Source: JAKJEP01 sp964580995
Lineage (GTDB): Bacteria > Planctomycetota > Phycisphaerae > Sedimentisphaerales > SM23-30
Assembly (NCBI GenBank): GCA_964580995.1
Contig: CAZOMV010000093.1
Span: forward strand, 1-23,115
Reading direction: 5' to 3'
Length of the DNA stretch: 23,115 nt
Numbering within the stretch: position 1 is the stretch's first letter; the number at the start of each line of letters is the position of its first letter. Below, piece by piece: positions 8,430-15,245 of this stretch. Under the pieces are notes generated by a model. It worked only from the letters and a program-made list of their open reading frames with translations. It was not told the origin of the DNA and searched no databases. A program made the translations under genes and the position numbers.

Positions 8430-8912
8430 TTATGCCGAACCGCTGTCTCTGCCCAGCCGAAAGGCACGTTCGTTCATCTCATGCAGATTCTCCGGCAGAG
8501 TGGCTTTGATGGTGTCTAGCCAGGTTTCTTCCGGAATGGATAAATGCCGGCTCAGAACGCCCAGCAGGGCGATATTGATACTGCGGGGATGCGGCAATTG
8601 CTCTTCGGAAATCGCATCCGGGGTAATTAAAGTTCCGCCGGGCTTCAAAACCGCCTGGTTGGTTTCTATCTGATTGGCGGTAAGCACTACCAGAAAATCC
8701 GCCTGTCCTTTGGGAATCATCGGGCTGAACACTTCCTCACCGAAACGGACATCGCTGCTGACCGAGCCGCCCCGCTGGCTCATGCCGTGAATTTCACTTT
8801 TTTTGACATCGAAGCCGCGGCGGAAGACCACCTCCGCCAGGATATCCGAGGCCTTGAGTACCCCCTGACCGCCCAGCCCCGCAAACACTACATTCGTTAC
8901 TTTTTCACCCAT
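8430..8912 (-). CDS. iorB: Indolepyruvate:ferredoxin oxidoreductase beta subunit
   Basis: A 160-residue gamma-type domain of the pyruvate:ferredoxin oxidoreductase superfamily. The N-terminus has the signature VVFAGLGGQGVLKASDILAE, followed by KKSEIHGMSQRGGSVSSDVRFG, both typical of IorB. The end (LPENLHEMNERAFRLG) matches the usual C-terminus, so it looks complete although slightly shorter than the common size of about 190 residues. It pairs with IorA to decarboxylate arylpyruvates oxidatively to arylacetyl-CoA, using CoA and an electron acceptor. It starts 6 nt after the iorA stop, which fits translational coupling. Confidence 0.9.
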   Translation of the reverse strand: MGEKVTNVVFAGLGGQGVLKASDILAEVVFRRGFDVKKSEIHGMSQRGGSVSSDVRFGEEVFSPMIPKGQADFLVVLTANQIETNQAVLKPGGTLITPDAISEEQLPHPRSINIALLGVLSRHLSIPEETWLDTIKATLPENLHEMNERAFRLGRDSGSA

Positions 8913-8918
8913 AGGTTA

Positions 8919-10511
8919 TTACTCTTTACCCGTTTTGGTATATTCTTTGATTTTCTTGGCCGCCAGCAGACAAGGGCTGCGAACGATGAGGACCGTCGGT
9001 TCATTTTGCTCCAGGCTCTGCAATAGGGTATCCTGAATGATTGCCGGATCTTTACGCGGGTCCAGCACAAACACCCGCTGGATCCCCAGCGAACGGGCCA
9101 GATTTTCAAAATGCAATTGGCCGGTGGGCTGATGGCCGAGGGTCCGGCCCGTACCGGGATGTTCCTGCAAACCGGTCATGGCGGTCGTGCCGTTATCCAG
9201 AATCAGAACCACATGCCCGGTGGGGGGGCGGTTGTACATCATTTCCACCAGACCGGTAATGCCGCTGTGCACGAACGTGCTGTCGCCGATCACGCTGACC
9301 ACTTTCCGGGCCTGTTCCTCCGGCAGGACATGCCGCATACCCAGCCCCACGCCGATGCTGGCCCCCATGCAGACGCAGGAATCCATCGCCTCAAAGGGCG
9401 GCAGTACCCCCAGCGTATAACAGCCGATATCGCCGGATACAAAGCAGTGATGATCCCGCAGGATTTCAAAAACAGTGCGGTGCGGACATCCCTGGCACAA
9501 TTGCGGGGGGGTGCCGCGGGGAGGTACTTCTTCGGCGGAGGTATCGCCTTCGAGAATCCGCTGAATACGCGGGACATTCAATTCGCCGAACCGGTACATC
9601 TCCGGCTTGCCTTCGACCGGCAGGCCCGCCGCCCGGATGGAATCCGCCAGATACGGATCGCCTTCCTCAATCACCACGCAGCCTTCCACGCTTTCGAAAA
9701 AGGTCCTGATTTTTTGTAGCGGCAGCGGGTACGTCATGGCCAGCTTCAGCACGGCTGCCGTGGGGGCCGCTTCCCGCACGTGGGCATAACAAACCCCGGA
9801 GGTAATGATTCCCAGCGACCCATCGCCCGGAATCATTTCATTCAGCGGGGTTTCTTCATTCCACTGCGTAATCTCCGCCAGCTTTTTCCGCAGCCGCCGG
9901 TGTGCCTGCCGGGCATAGGCCGGGATCATGACCCGCCCCGGAATGTCGTGCTCAAAGCGAGCGGCAGGGGGGGGCGTAGTGCTTACTTGGGGCAGGACCA
10001 CCGTTTTGGAATGACAAACCCGCGTGGTCATCCGCAGAATCACCGGGATATGCCATTTTTCCGAAATTTCAATAGCCGTTTTGGTAAAATCGTATGCCTC
10101 CTGCGAATCGGAAGGCTCCAGCATCGGAATCCCGGCCGCCCGGGCGTAATGGCGGTTGTCCTGTTCGTTCTGGCTGGACGCCATACCCGGATCATCCGCC
10201 GAAACGATAACCAGCCCGCCGGCTACCCCCGTATAAGCAGCGGTAAATAACGGGTCCGCCGCCACATTCAATCCCACGTGTTTCATGGTCACTAGCGTTC
10301 GGGCATTGGAAAAAGATGCTCCTAAACCCACTTCCAGGGCTACCTTCTCATTAGGCGCCCATTGGGCTTTCCCACCCAGTTGGGAGAAGCTTTCCAGTAT
10401 TTCCGTGGAGGGCGTGCCCGGATAACCGGTACCCAGGGCCACGCCCATATGCCGGGCAGCCAGCGCTACGGCTTCATCTCCGCTCAGAAACAACTTGTTC
10501 GCTTGGTCCAT
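8919..10511 (-). CDS. iorA: Indolepyruvate:ferredoxin oxidoreductase alpha subunit lacking the ferredoxin domain
   Basis: A 530-residue TPP enzyme subunit. The N-terminal POR domain starts LFLSGDEAVALAARHMGV and includes YPGTPSTEILESF. The TPP-binding region, roughly residues 360-440, shows CQGCPHRTVF, SGDIGCYTLG, GASIGVGLGM and the GDS...N motif (IGDSTFVHSGITG, then ILDNGTTAMTG). The protein stops shortly after VLIVRSPCLLAAKK. Typical IorA proteins are about 590-650 residues and carry two 4Fe-4S clusters (CxxCxxCxxxCP) there. No such motif remains, and iorB starts 6 nt after the stop, so this is not a visible frameshift. AAGGAAG precedes the ATG. First gene of the aromatic operon. Confidence 0.9.
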   Translation of the reverse strand: MDQANKLFLSGDEAVALAARHMGVALGTGYPGTPSTEILESFSQLGGKAQWAPNEKVALEVGLGASFSNARTLVTMKHVGLNVAADPLFTAAYTGVAGGLVIVSADDPGMASSQNEQDNRHYARAAGIPMLEPSDSQEAYDFTKTAIEISEKWHIPVILRMTTRVCHSKTVVLPQVSTTPPPAARFEHDIPGRVMIPAYARQAHRRLRKKLAEITQWNEETPLNEMIPGDGSLGIITSGVCYAHVREAAPTAAVLKLAMTYPLPLQKIRTFFESVEGCVVIEEGDPYLADSIRAAGLPVEGKPEMYRFGELNVPRIQRILEGDTSAEEVPPRGTPPQLCQGCPHRTVFEILRDHHCFVSGDIGCYTLGVLPPFEAMDSCVCMGASIGVGLGMRHVLPEEQARKVVSVIGDSTFVHSGITGLVEMMYNRPPTGHVVLILDNGTTAMTGLQEHPGTGRTLGHQPTGQLHFENLARSLGIQRVFVLDPRKDPAIIQDTLLQSLEQNEPTVLIVRSPCLLAAKKIKEYTKTGKE

Positions 10512-10666
10512 TTACTTCCTTCGATTTTTCCAGAATGGGCCGCATTTATCCGCTTAATCGGCCTTTTCCCTTGCCCCCAACTATCCAATTAAACAATATT
10601 CCTTTTAATCGAATCCGGGCGGGATTGCAAGATAAAAACAGCCGTAAAATTGGCAATGCGGTCCAT

Positions 10667-10709
10667 AAAAAAACTCGCTGTCAGCAATCGTACAATAACC
10701 GACAGCGAG
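10667..10709 (-). terminator. Rho-independent terminator of the symporter-porin operon
   Basis: On the minus strand, CTCGCTGTC (9 bp) pairs perfectly with GACAGCGAG across an 18-nt loop and is followed immediately by seven T residues. It begins 30 bp after the porin stop at 10739 and separates that operon from iorA. The rest of 10512-10738 shows no further recognisable site beyond a weak candidate promoter for iorA. Confidence 0.85.
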
Positions 10710-10738
10710 CGCATTGCGTACTGAAGTAGAGCAGATTA

Positions 10739-12205
10739 TTAAAAAGTAATCGTCAATTCATACCGGAGAAATACCGCTACGTCATTATTGTCCTCGCTGT
10801 AATAATTGCCGGGGAACAAAAATTCACCCAGCAGGTGGCCGGAAATCAGGGGGGTGAACTTGTAGCTTAACCGGCTGGTGAACAACTGGCCCCGGAAATG
10901 GCCGTTATCGCTGAATTGCGCCCGGTCCTTGCAGGTATTTTCATCCGCAAAGAGCAGATTGTATTCATTGGCCAGATGGAATTTCGGACAGGGGTCGGTG
11001 TCCCAGCCGAAACCGGCCCGGTGCAGATTCGTGGTTTCGGCAATCCGCGTTTCCGGAATATAGCTATAGACATACAGCTCGCTCCATTGCGGCCAGCGCG
11101 CCCACAGCGGATCGAATCCTTCATCGGTCCCGGTGCTGGGGTCATCCCCGGAAAGATATTCATACGCCAGATGCACATCATTTTTCCAGTCATCATTGAA
11201 CAGGTAATCCAACCGGCTGTTCAATCCGAAGGCACACAATGACGCGCCCTCGCCGCCCCAGTTCTTTTGCCGGCCTACTTCCTGAGCAAATTCCGCCCGG
11301 TACAGCCAGCTTTGATCGATTTTCCCGGCTACCCGGCCGCCCAGGGCATGGATATCCGACTCCCGGCTCCAGGCCGGCGGGTGATTCGTCGAAAAGTTAT
11401 CCGGGAACATATCATGCTTCCAGATGTAGTATCCGTCCAACTGCACATTCTCAATCGCTTTGTTGCTCAAATACAAAATGGCGCCCCGTTCATCCTGTTC
11501 GTGCAGCGCCCGTTCCTGATCGTTGAAAGGCTCCACCCAGCGGTCGCTTTCCGTCGTCTGATCGATATACACCAAATCCAAATTCGTTTTGCTTTCCTCG
11601 AAGCGGTACGTCATCCGGGCCGCGTCAAAGAAAATGGTCCGCGATCCGTCCAGCGGCGTCCCGTCCAGCACCAGCCAGCCGTTGCCGAATATGATATCCT
11701 GGCGGCCCACCTGGATATCCATCGGTGCACCAAAGAGATTTTTAAATTTGGCATTCAATTGATCGAAGATGGCTTCATCCCAGTTGATCGAAGACGGATT
11801 GGACAGCGGCCCGCCGTCATTGCAATTGCACCAGATCCGCCATTCCCACACCAGCCGCGTATTGACTTCAATGTCTTCCGCTGGTCGGAATGTGGACCAC
11901 AGCCGGGACCGGAACCGGTTAAACCGCCGTTCATGCCCGACGGCGTCTTGATTAAACTGGACAATGTTATTGGTATAATTGGTCCGCATCCGTTCATCGA
12001 AACCCCAGGTCATCCAGGAAGTGGGGTTTTTAATCTTCTGTATCTGTTCTTCCAGCGTAGGCTCCGCCGGTTGAGCGGGGGCGGCGGTTTCGGATTCCGT
12101 TGCGGCCACGGATTCCGCTGCGCTCTGGCCGTAGGCGGAAGAAGAGATTCCCAGACATACCGCAACAATGAGCAAGATAAAAAGTACTCCTGTTTTTTTC
12201 GACAT
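10739..12205 (-). CDS. Outer-membrane porin-like barrel, alginate-export (AlgE)-like family
   Basis: A 488-residue exported protein. Signal peptide: KK followed by GVLFILLIVAVCLGISSSAYG, with cleavage probably near AYGQS. An Ala/Glu/Pro-rich linker (about 28-52) follows. The rest is rich in alternating aromatic strands and ends in ...LRYELTITF; a C-terminal Phe is typical of outer-membrane barrels. GRQDIIFGNGWLVLDG and DGSRTIFFDAARMTY resemble the alginate-export family. Probable role: passage of a solute across the outer membrane to the adjacent SLC5 symporter, whose gene ends 45 bp upstream. AAAGGAG precedes the ATG. The substrate is unknown and need not be alginate. Confidence 0.75.
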   Translation of the reverse strand: MSKKTGVLFILLIVAVCLGISSSAYGQSAAESVAATESETAAPAQPAEPTLEEQIQKIKNPTSWMTWGFDERMRTNYTNNIVQFNQDAVGHERRFNRFRSRLWSTFRPAEDIEVNTRLVWEWRIWCNCNDGGPLSNPSSINWDEAIFDQLNAKFKNLFGAPMDIQVGRQDIIFGNGWLVLDGTPLDGSRTIFFDAARMTYRFEESKTNLDLVYIDQTTESDRWVEPFNDQERALHEQDERGAILYLSNKAIENVQLDGYYIWKHDMFPDNFSTNHPPAWSRESDIHALGGRVAGKIDQSWLYRAEFAQEVGRQKNWGGEGASLCAFGLNSRLDYLFNDDWKNDVHLAYEYLSGDDPSTGTDEGFDPLWARWPQWSELYVYSYIPETRIAETTNLHRAGFGWDTDPCPKFHLANEYNLLFADENTCKDRAQFSDNGHFRGQLFTSRLSYKFTPLISGHLLGEFLFPGNYYSEDNNDVAVFLRYELTITF

Positions 12206-12250
12206 ACATTTCTCCTTTACAAAAATAATACCAGGTACCAGAAATACAAA

Positions 12251-14095
12251 TTACTTCTTAAAACAAAAACTGACATGTTCCTGTGGCAAAGGCTTGGTAA
12301 TAGCGCTGACGACAATCAATACGATAAAACTGATCGGCAGGGCAATGACAATCGGATCCACCGAGGGCCAGTTGTAATGGCCGTCCAGAATGCTGGTTTT
12401 GCCGCCGGTTACCAGCTTAACCAGCCCGATATCGCCCGCTTCCTGGGCTTTGACAAACAGCAGCCAAAAGGCTGTTACCAGAAAACCGACGATCATCGAA
12501 GCAATCGCCCCGGCTTTAGTGACTTTCTTCGAAAACAGGCCGCCGACAAAGGCCGGTAAAAAGGCGGAAGCGCATAAACCGAAGAAGATGGCCGTAGCAC
12601 GGGCAATGAAGGTGCTTTGACGCCAGCTATAGCTGATCCAGACCGCGATGACGATTCCCACAATAATACCGAACCGGGTTATGGCGATACTATGGCCGGA
12701 TGATTTAGTGATGTTTTCAAAAACATCTCGGCCGAAACTGGTTCCCAGCGTGTGGAACTGGCTGGACATGGTACTCATGGCGGCGGCTAACAGCGTCAGC
12801 AGGAAAACCAGGCCGAACCATTTCGGCAAGGCAGAGGTGATAAAGGTCGGTATGATCTGGCCGGCATTCCCTTGGGCGTAAACAATGGCAATACTGCGCC
12901 CCTTCACTACGGGAACCGTCAGGGGATTGCCGTCCTGGGTAATCGCCGCCTGCCCGTCCGGTTCTCCCTCCGATAGCACGACCGGCACGACGGCTGGCAC
13001 CTCATTGCCTTTCTCATCCTTTTTGAATACATCGGCCCATTTGCCGGCATCATCTTTTTTCATGATTTGCAGGACAGCGTGATGTTTCGCCGGATCGATG
13101 TCTTTAACGACACGGCCCGAAAATTCCTTGCCATGCTGGGAGAAATACGCATTCGACAAACTCCCGACTGTAAATGCCACGCCGGTCATAAATAGGATAA
13201 AAATACCGCCGATCAAAACCGCCCGGTTTAGTTCCCGTTTGGATTTGACGGTCATGAAGCGAACGATAAGCTGCGGCTGCGCGAGTACCCCGATTCCCAC
13301 CCCCAGAGTAATGGTGGATATGACCGTCCACCACAGATCGTATTTTTTGTCACCGAAGCCGAACTCCGGCATCGCGGTAAAACCGCGGTGTCCCATCTCT
13401 CTCAATTTCCCCGGTACCAGATCGGTCAGATTCGTCAGGGTTTGATGGCCTTCCACCACACCGCCTACTTTATAATAGGAGTAAACCAGGAGAATAATCA
13501 TTCCGACGAACATAATGCAGCCCTGCAGGGCATCGGTGTACATGACCCCCTTCAAGCCGCCCATAATCACATACGCCGCGACAATAATGCTCAGGATCAT
13601 CAGCGCGACCGTATAATCCATATTGAATTGAGTGGTGATGAATTCGGTTCCGCCGATTAAAACCGCCGCCGCATAAAGAGGGATAAAAATAAAGATAATA
13701 AGTCCCGCCAATACCTGGATGAACTTACTTTGATAACGTCTGCCCAGCAGTTCCGGAAAGGTATGAGCATCCAGCAGATGTCCCATCCGGCGGGCGGGGC
13801 CGCCAATAATTACAAAGGCGACAAAGATGCCCACAAAAATATTAAAAACGGTCAGCCATAAAACACTCATCCCGAACAAGCCTGCCACGCCGCCAAAGCC
13901 CACGATGGCACTGGTGGAAATGAAGGTGGCGCCGTAGCTGAGTGCCATAATAAAAGGATGGGTTTTTCGGCCGGCCACCAGGTAATCCGACGTGGTTTTG
14001 GTGCCCCGATACCCCAGATACCCCAGATAACCAACCATCAACAAATAAATCAATACAACGATAATATCCAGTTTTCCGACGGTTTCCGCTAACAT
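12251..14095 (-). CDS. Sodium:solute symporter, SLC5 (SSS) family
   Basis: A 614-residue multi-spanning inner-membrane protein. The N-terminus shows the SSS pattern: helix, then KTTSDYLVAGRKTHPFIMALSYGATFISTSAIVGFGG. Later come GGLKGVMYTDALQG and LLTLLAAAMSTMSSQFHTLGTSFGRDVFENI, the usual sodium-site and TM8-9 region. ATG 14095 is preferred over ATG 14200 because TAGGAGAAAAG precedes it and residue 2 onward fits the family start. Unusually, about 90 hydrophilic residues (about 318-410, with several Lys/Asp stretches) are inserted between two membrane segments. It lies between the small accessory gene and the porin gene. The transported solute cannot be read from the sequence; monocarboxylates and sugar acids are both possible. 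Confidence 0.88.
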   Translation of the reverse strand: MLAETVGKLDIIVVLIYLLMVGYLGYLGYRGTKTTSDYLVAGRKTHPFIMALSYGATFISTSAIVGFGGVAGLFGMSVLWLTVFNIFVGIFVAFVIIGGPARRMGHLLDAHTFPELLGRRYQSKFIQVLAGLIIFIFIPLYAAAVLIGGTEFITTQFNMDYTVALMILSIIVAAYVIMGGLKGVMYTDALQGCIMFVGMIILLVYSYYKVGGVVEGHQTLTNLTDLVPGKLREMGHRGFTAMPEFGFGDKKYDLWWTVISTITLGVGIGVLAQPQLIVRFMTVKSKRELNRAVLIGGIFILFMTGVAFTVGSLSNAYFSQHGKEFSGRVVKDIDPAKHHAVLQIMKKDDAGKWADVFKKDEKGNEVPAVVPVVLSEGEPDGQAAITQDGNPLTVPVVKGRSIAIVYAQGNAGQIIPTFITSALPKWFGLVFLLTLLAAAMSTMSSQFHTLGTSFGRDVFENITKSSGHSIAITRFGIIVGIVIAVWISYSWRQSTFIARATAIFFGLCASAFLPAFVGGLFSKKVTKAGAIASMIVGFLVTAFWLLFVKAQEAGDIGLVKLVTGGKTSILDGHYNWPSVDPIVIALPISFIVLIVVSAITKPLPQEHVSFCFKK

Positions 14096-14186
14096 AAACT
14101 TTTCTCCTAAACAGATTCGAATTGAGCGTGAAGTGTAACCCGATTCAACGGATCCGAATGAGAAAATCCGGGAAGGTCCCATAACC

Positions 14187-14275
14187 GATGGAAACGCCAA
14201 AAGCTAATATGGACTTCCAAAAACAGCCCTGGCTCTCCAATAACTAGGGGACTACGAGCTTTTGACGCTGGCGTC
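14187..14275 (+). mobile_element. 89-bp MITE-like repeat, copy 2
   Basis: This copy has the same length and orientation as copy 1 (76 of 89 positions identical), with the right end CTTTTGACGCTGGCGTC intact. The flanks ATAACC (14181-14186) and ATAACT (14276-14281) are a 6-bp duplication with one mismatch. It lies inside the operon, between the accessory gene and the symporter, and makes the accessory gene's stop codon. Confidence 0.78.
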
Positions 14276-14444
14276 ATAACTCCTCTTCCACCTTTTTCTC
14301 TTTCGCCGCCCAGTCGATATCCTCTTTTTTGGCTTCCACATCACCCTTGTTCCAGTTAAACAACCCATAGAGCACACACAACAGCGTGCTGCCCAGGCAC
14401 AGCAGATAGGCCAATGTAACATATTTGTCTTCAATGCCTAACAT
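14274..14444 (-). CDS. Small accessory membrane protein of the SLC5 symporter
   Basis: A 56-residue protein. It begins MLGIEDKYVTLAYLLCLGST, has one hydrophobic helix (about 8-30, LAYLLCLGSTLLCVLYGLF) and then NWNKGD and a highly charged tail (EAKKEDIDWAAKEKKVEEEL). This pattern of a short helix, Y/I-GL-x-NWN-K and a charged tail is what I know from the small accessory proteins encoded just upstream of SSS symporters. AAAGGA precedes the ATG. The stop (TGA 14274-14276) is formed at the edge of an 89-bp mobile repeat. Without the repeat the frame would continue for 23 more codons to a TAG that overlaps the symporter's ribosome site. The tail may therefore be shortened. Confidence 0.75.
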   Translation of the reverse strand: MLGIEDKYVTLAYLLCLGSTLLCVLYGLFNWNKGDVEAKKEDIDWAAKEKKVEEEL

Positions 14445-14465
14445 ATATCAGGATCCTTTCGAAAT

Positions 14466-14481
14466 ATGAAAACGTTACCAA
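14466..14481 (-). promoter_or_regulatory. cre/LacI-type operator before the symporter operon
   Basis: The minus-strand sequence TTGGTAACGTTTTCAT matches every position of the Bacillus cre consensus WTGNNARCGNWWWCAW. It lies 22 bp upstream of the accessory-gene ATG, downstream of the predicted start site, where binding would block elongation. It shares TAACGTTTTCA with the glycosidase leader. Cre function outside Firmicutes is not implied; a LacI-family binder is the simplest reading. Confidence 0.5.
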
Positions 14482-14504
14482 TCCTTTGAAAAAACAATAG
14501 GCTA

Positions 14505-14532
14505 ATTACACTACTTTTTCTCTATTTCACAA
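14505..14532 (-). promoter_or_regulatory. Possible promoter of the symporter operon
   Basis: On the minus strand TTGTGA (14527-14532) is followed after 16 bp by TGTAAT (14505-14510), which matches 5 of 6 positions of the -10 consensus. The predicted start near 14498 leaves a leader of about 55 nt containing the operator. Confidence 0.35.
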
Positions 14533-14602
14533 AGAAGCTGTGAATATGAAATTGATCCTTAGAACACCAACTTTTCTCGCTGCCTAAGTTGATTTATTAT
14601 TT

Positions 14603-14691
14603 GGCGGAAACGCTAAAAGTCAATATTGACTGCCAAAAACCGCTCTGGCTCCCCAGCCACAAGGGAACGACGAGTTTTTGACGCTGGCGTC
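14603..14691 (+). mobile_element. 89-bp MITE-like repeat, copy 3
   Basis: Same length and orientation as the other copies; 75 of 89 positions match copy 1. It is flanked by a perfect 6-bp duplication, TTATTT, at 14597-14602 and 14692-14697. It lies in the divergent spacer between the accessory gene and gntR, 416 bp from copy 2 and 386 bp from copy 4 (start to start). Confidence 0.8.
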
Positions 14692-14837
14692 TTATTTAAT
14701 CAATTTCATAATTAGGGTCAAGTAATTTTACCCCAATTTTTCATAATCATGTGAAAATTATCATTTTATCGTCCTGGTGGAATTTTCAGGTCATATTATC
14801 GGGCATATACAAATTCTTTGCTGTATTTAATAGATCT

Positions 14838-14858
14838 GGGTAGGGGGCTTCCCTACCC
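14838..14858. repeat. Perfect 8-bp inverted repeat (hairpin)
   Basis: GGGTAGGG and CCCTACCC are separated by the 5-nt loop GGCTT. No T-run follows on either strand, so it is not a standard terminator, and no gene ends here. It is a REP-like hairpin or an operator in the middle of the divergent spacer. It loosely resembles the hairpin at 23006-23023. Confidence 0.6.
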
Positions 14859-14945
14859 TGAACAGGTTATGTCTGAGGGTATATCTAAAAACGAATGGCT
14901 GAACAGAAATACATGATTTTCCTTTGTAGATTGGTTTTACTTTGA

Positions 14946-14961
14946 TTATGAAAATTCATAA
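14946..14961. repeat. Operator-like palindrome in the divergent spacer
   Basis: TTATGAA-AA-TTCATAA has perfect 7-bp arms around a 2-bp centre, the geometry of a dimeric repressor site. It lies 27 bp before repeat copy 4 and about 165 bp upstream of the gntR -35 box. Nothing in the window identifies a binder. Outside the listed sites, the spacer 14445-15245 holds no gene that I can support. Confidence 0.35.
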
Positions 14962-14988
14962 GTTCTTGTAAATTATATAAATAAAATT

Positions 14989-15077
14989 GACGGAACCGCT
15001 ACAAGTCGATATTGACTTCCAAAAACAGCTCTGGCTCCCCGATAACAAGGGGACGACGAACTTTTGACGCAGGCGAC
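14989..15077 (+). mobile_element. 89-bp MITE-like repeat, copy 4
   Basis: This is the closest relative of copy 1 (80 of 89 positions) and has the same length and orientation. The right terminus is partly decayed (GACGCAGGCGAC). The flanks AAAATT and ACTTTT do not form a clear duplication. It ends 48 bp before the gntR -35 box, next to an A/T-rich tract. Confidence 0.75.
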
Positions 15078-15125
15078 ACTTTTGCTGGTTTTAAATCAAA
15101 AAAAATAAAATTTTTAAAAATAGTA

Positions 15126-15154
15126 TTGACATGACATGATTAAACGACGATAAT
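15126..15154 (+). promoter_or_regulatory. Strong sigma70 promoter of the GntR regulator
   Basis: A perfect -35 TTGACA (15126-15131), a 17-bp spacer and GATAAT (15149-15154, 5 of 6). An A/T-rich tract at about 15096-15125 could act as an UP element. The leader to the ATG is about 85 nt. Confidence 0.75.
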
Positions 15155-15155
15155 G

Positions 15156-15167
15156 ATGACATGTCAT
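15156..15167. promoter_or_regulatory. Palindromic operator at the gntR start site (autoregulation)
   Basis: ATGACATGTCAT is a perfect 12-bp palindrome directly after the -10 box, covering the expected +1. A second partial copy (ATGACATG, 15131-15138) overlaps the -35 box, 25 bp away. FadR-type GntR proteins bind short palindromes of this size, so repression of its own promoter is likely. Confidence 0.6.
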
Positions 15168-15245
15168 GACTGGAATGGACATATTCATATGGTTTGATAA
15201 AAGAACAAAGAAAGAAGTTTTAGAAGATCTGCTTTTGAGAGTGCC

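Noticed and set aside
11267..12559. 430-codon plus-strand frame across the porin and symporter genes
   Set aside because: It crosses two well-supported minus-strand genes and their spacer, with no recognisable domain.
14096..14200. N-terminal extension of the symporter from ATG 14200
   Set aside because: The extension starts inside the mobile repeat, is not hydrophobic as the family start should be, and ATG 14095 has the good ribosome site.
14187..15077. The three clustered 89-bp repeats read as a CRISPR array or integron attC sites
   Set aside because: Spacing of about 300 bp, 10-16% divergence and 6-bp target duplications do not fit CRISPR; I saw no RYYYAAC/GTTRRRY core pair as in attC.
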